Below are positions 57,252 through 60,000 of a stretch of DNA of 60,000 nucleotides, in pieces (position 1 is the first letter of the stretch; every line of letters starts with the position of its first letter). The stretch lies in assembly GCF_964355755.1 (NCBI RefSeq), contig NC_092677.1:11866601-11926600 (forward strand). Reading direction: 5' to 3'. Position numbers and translations under genes: made by a program. Source of the stretch: Antedon mediterranea (taxonomy: Eukaryota > Echinodermata > Crinoidea > Comatulida > Antedonidae). The notes beneath the pieces are model-generated. The model made no database searches, was not told the origin of the DNA, and saw only the letters and a list, made by a program, of their open reading frames with translations.

Positions 57252-57437
57252 CTAAAACAAAATATATTTTTAACTTGAAAATGAGAATACAGAACCAGTG
57301 TCCGTATTATTTCCCTTAAATTGTATTCACTTACAGTAGATAGGAGATTTTTTTTTATTGGTAAGTGTTTCCCTTAGTCTAAGTGTGAATGGTGAATACG
57401 GCCACAGGCACCTAAATATTGAGGTATTCCTTATTAC

Positions 57438-57473
57438 TAACATGGAACTATAATATAAGATAGTTCCATGTTA
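57438..57473. repeat. Small hairpin
   Basis: TAACATGGAACTA and TAGTTCCATGTTA are exact complements around a 10-base loop. Confidence 0.7.
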
Positions 57474-57978
57474 TTAAACATCATTTAATACAACACTGTG
57501 GGATCCCAAACTGTCAGGATATATTCTTAATTATTCCTGTATTGTACATTTAAGCTGAATGTCACTGATACTAAATACCAATTGTAAAAATTCAAGAATT
57601 CTTAAAATTAATTTGTAAATCATACAGCATATATGGCATTTTAATTATTTTTGTACACAGAAACAATGGAAATTGCTGGATACTAATATAAAACCTTTCA
57701 GAGTGACTAGACTCTTATGATTATAATATCTATAATAATCCATAAATGAAGGACAGAAGCCATTTCATCTGTTGCTGTCTAAGCCTGCTGTCTATGGAAA
57801 CAACGAATATTATATAAAATGCCAACATTCATGAAACATTACTCATACAAATGGTAATTGATGATTGTGGTGTGGTTAATAAAGTTAGAATTTAGCATCC
57901 TTATCACATAGATCAATGAATATAGCTTTAAATAAATGGTGACACATAACAGTCTCTTAGAAACTAATTTTAGCGATA

Positions 57979-58007
57979 CCATAGAGATATTATAAATATC
58001 TCTATGG
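57979..58007. repeat. Palindrome shared with 11630-11656
   Basis: CCATAGAGATATTTATA-type arms form a near-perfect palindrome (CCATAGAGATATT against AATATCTCTATGG). The same sequence appears 46 kb away in the same gene. Confidence 0.68.
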
Positions 58008-58960
58008 CGATACTAAAGATACTGCACATCAGATTTAGGAAAAGTTGTATCATACTTTGACAATAATCTTAACTGATTTTAATTCATAAATTTACTCTGC
58101 TTGAAAATATAAAATAATGAAAAAGGTGATGTGTAAATTTACTTTATTCAAAAGATTTAGTAAATGTGCATAAGGTTTTATAATGTTGACAAAATATAAT
58201 TACTGTAGCCATTGGTTTTATTGTATGAATCACTCTGGCAAATGTTTAAGCCTGTTTTCCAGTAAATATTGAGTTGCAGCGAGTTGCGTTGAATTGACCG
58301 GATTCAACAATTTTAAAGGAAAAGGGGTAAAAATCAATGTTATAAATCTTTAAAATCTGCAATCGTTGCAGTTGAACTCAGTTACGTAGCCGGAATTGGC
58401 TTTGCATGTTCCAGCAACGCTCGAAAGAACCAAGAAACCAAGAACGATCGTGTAAAAATGTTCACATTTTTAGCGGTCTAACTTGATTATCGTTATTCAT
58501 TTTCAACGATTTGAAATTTCATCTCGACGGGAAAAAAGGCGTTAGGAAAATGTTTGTTAATGCACATTGTTGTGAGCCACCAATAAGAAAAATCATAAAT
58601 CTGTTTTGAAAAAAAAATTTGTTGAATAACATTTTACAAAATCCGCAAATGTACATAAAAGTATCTAAAATTCACTTGTTATAACTAGCTTTTTAAATCC
58701 ATTCTTGGAAATTCTATGAAAAAAAAAAAGTTGGCAAGACAATGAAATAAATCATGCTTAATTTAGCAATCTTCTAAAATGTGGTTAGTGATTGAAATAT
58801 GGCAGTGAGTTAGGTTTCCTGTGGGAATAATGAGTGGTACAGCGTGTTCCCTACCTGACATTGCAAGGGGAAACACACATGACCACATCCCTAAGGATAT
58901 TAACATAGCTATGGTGTTTATACATTAGTACACTATTGTGAATAAAAACAATTTGGAAAA

Positions 58961-59182
58961 TGGTTTAAATGTTGTAAATTATCAGTGAAAAGCCAATTTT
59001 CCACTAGGTAAATTTGTTCGCGTGAATTGAAAGCCTCGGCCTATACACATGCATAGAGAGGGATTTGGAAGATTGAAACACATAAATATGCATGTGTATA
59101 AGCTGATGCTTTCGATTCGCGCGAAAAAATTCGCCTAATGTAAAAATTGGCTTTTCACTGATAATTTACAACATTTAAACCA
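58961..59182. mobile_element. 222-bp foldback element
   Basis: The first 40 bases from 58961 (TGGTTTAAATGTTGTAAATT onward) are exactly complementary to the last 40 ending at 59182. The arms then continue imperfectly for about 55 more bases, including TATACACATGCATA and its complement, around a loop of about 30 bases. This is a long-arm MITE or foldback. It is unrelated in sequence to the dozen-copy MITE family. Confidence 0.75.
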
Positions 59183-60000
59183 AAGTTTTTTTTTTTGTTT
59201 TTTATTGATTTCCACTGTAATTAATAACTGTATTACAATAAACATCATAAAGAGAGATATGTTGCTGGTGGGCAAATAAGTTCAAGTTAAGTTTGCACTC
59301 CACATTTCAATTTTGTGTAGCCCTATAGTTTTAAAAGACTTAACCTACTAGGGGGTAGGGGAGAGGGTGAAGATAACATATTTTCTACTGAAGCATGACA
59401 ATTTGTTGGAAAAAAGTATTGATTTATTGCCACTTTCAAGTTGTGCTGTAATTTAAAAAATTAATTAGAGTATTAAACAGACTTTTTTTTCCCTGAATAC
59501 TCTGGCTCTCTACTTTTCAAGACGTATCTGCGACATTAAATTAAACTTAAACACTAACTTAATTATTTCTAACATCATCAACATAACTGCCTCCGGAATG
59601 AAAACACCGGTATTATGAACGGGACTAGAATGCTTGGCTAGTTAACAAGATGATCTTATTTCATAATACTCTTCTAAGCCTTGGAGGAAAGTGAAAGAGA
59701 AAGTTTACATTACAAGCTAAACTGTAACATGAAACACACTCCCAGTATAAAAGTTCATCAAACATATGGTAAAGATACTTTCAGTTAAAATAGAAATCTT
59801 AAAAGTTGAAATAGGTTTGAAAATCCTAAAAAAAAAACCAGACACCTGTATTTGAGGTCTTAGAAAGCCCGCACATTGGAAACACGGCTGGTGTTTCAGG
59901 TTTGTCAATGGTTACTCATAGATTCTTTTATAGTATTTTTTGTTATGTTTAATTTACTTATAACTAGATTTTGTCAATAAATAATCTTTGAAAGATCGCA

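Larger units (their letters stand above)
57252..60000. other. Upstream intron or flank without exons
   Basis: 2.7 kb of AT-rich DNA. I found no splice-flanked EGF, Ig or signal-peptide exon here. It holds three inverted repeats (57438, 57979, 58961), reported separately. Short open frames such as 59717-59908 have no domain. It is either a long intron or, less likely, the 5' flank. Confidence 0.6.

Noticed and set aside
22-57251. CRISPR-like or other prokaryotic array, given evenly spaced similar units
   Set aside because: The regular units are exons with GT-AG borders and encoded EGF/Ig domains. The DNA repeats are diverged and differ in length.

Overview
This is metazoan nuclear DNA: AT-rich, with GT-AG introns of mostly 150-500 bp around tiny symmetric exons that encode extracellular domains. 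A Frizzled-type cysteine-rich domain and a Gmr1-like retrotransposon (a lineage described from deuterostomes) suggest an invertebrate deuterostome, perhaps an echinoderm. The species cannot be named from the sequence.

Nearly the whole window is one interior piece of a giant gene on the minus strand, read from about 57251 down to 22. I placed 124 coding exons by splice sites, reading frame and domain fit. They total 16,416 nt (about 5,470 residues). Neither start codon, signal peptide, transmembrane segment, stop codon nor polyadenylation signal was found, so the gene runs past the left edge and probably the right edge. In protein order the layout is: (1) 42446-57251, calcium-binding EGF (cbEGF) repeats, first alone and then alternating with plain EGF repeats; (2) 38880-42227, ten plain EGF exons; (3) 37997-38564, a split-exon Ig domain; (4) 37424-37834, a Frizzled-like CRD; (5) 22-37155, a long array of Ig domains, most followed by one to three EGF repeats, interrupted by two single-exon I-set Ig domains (13495-14015 and 5978-6259) and a run of seven EGF exons (11306-13357). 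In all I count 31 Ig, 66 EGF-type and 1 Fz domain. All exons are phase 1-1 except one 28-nt/290-nt pair that is in frame together, so almost any exon could be skipped without a frameshift. The architecture suggests a very large secreted or cell-surface adhesion, matrix or receptor protein. I do not recognise a named orthologue.

The introns carry mobile DNA. A nearly intact Ty3/gypsy-class LTR retrotransposon (45255-51197) has the Gmr1-type order gag-protease-integrase-RT-RNase H and a SCAN-like capsid, and it sits inside an older copy of a palindromic MITE family present about a dozen times. Other elements are a 1,083-bp terminal-inverted-repeat transposon (42788-43870), a Penelope-like element fragment with a GIY-YIG domain (about 6643-6984), tRNA-derived SINE copies, a 222-bp foldback element (58961-59182) and several perfect hairpins. 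From 57252 to 60000 I see only intron or upstream non-coding DNA.

No tRNA, rRNA, CRISPR array or bacterial-type feature was found.
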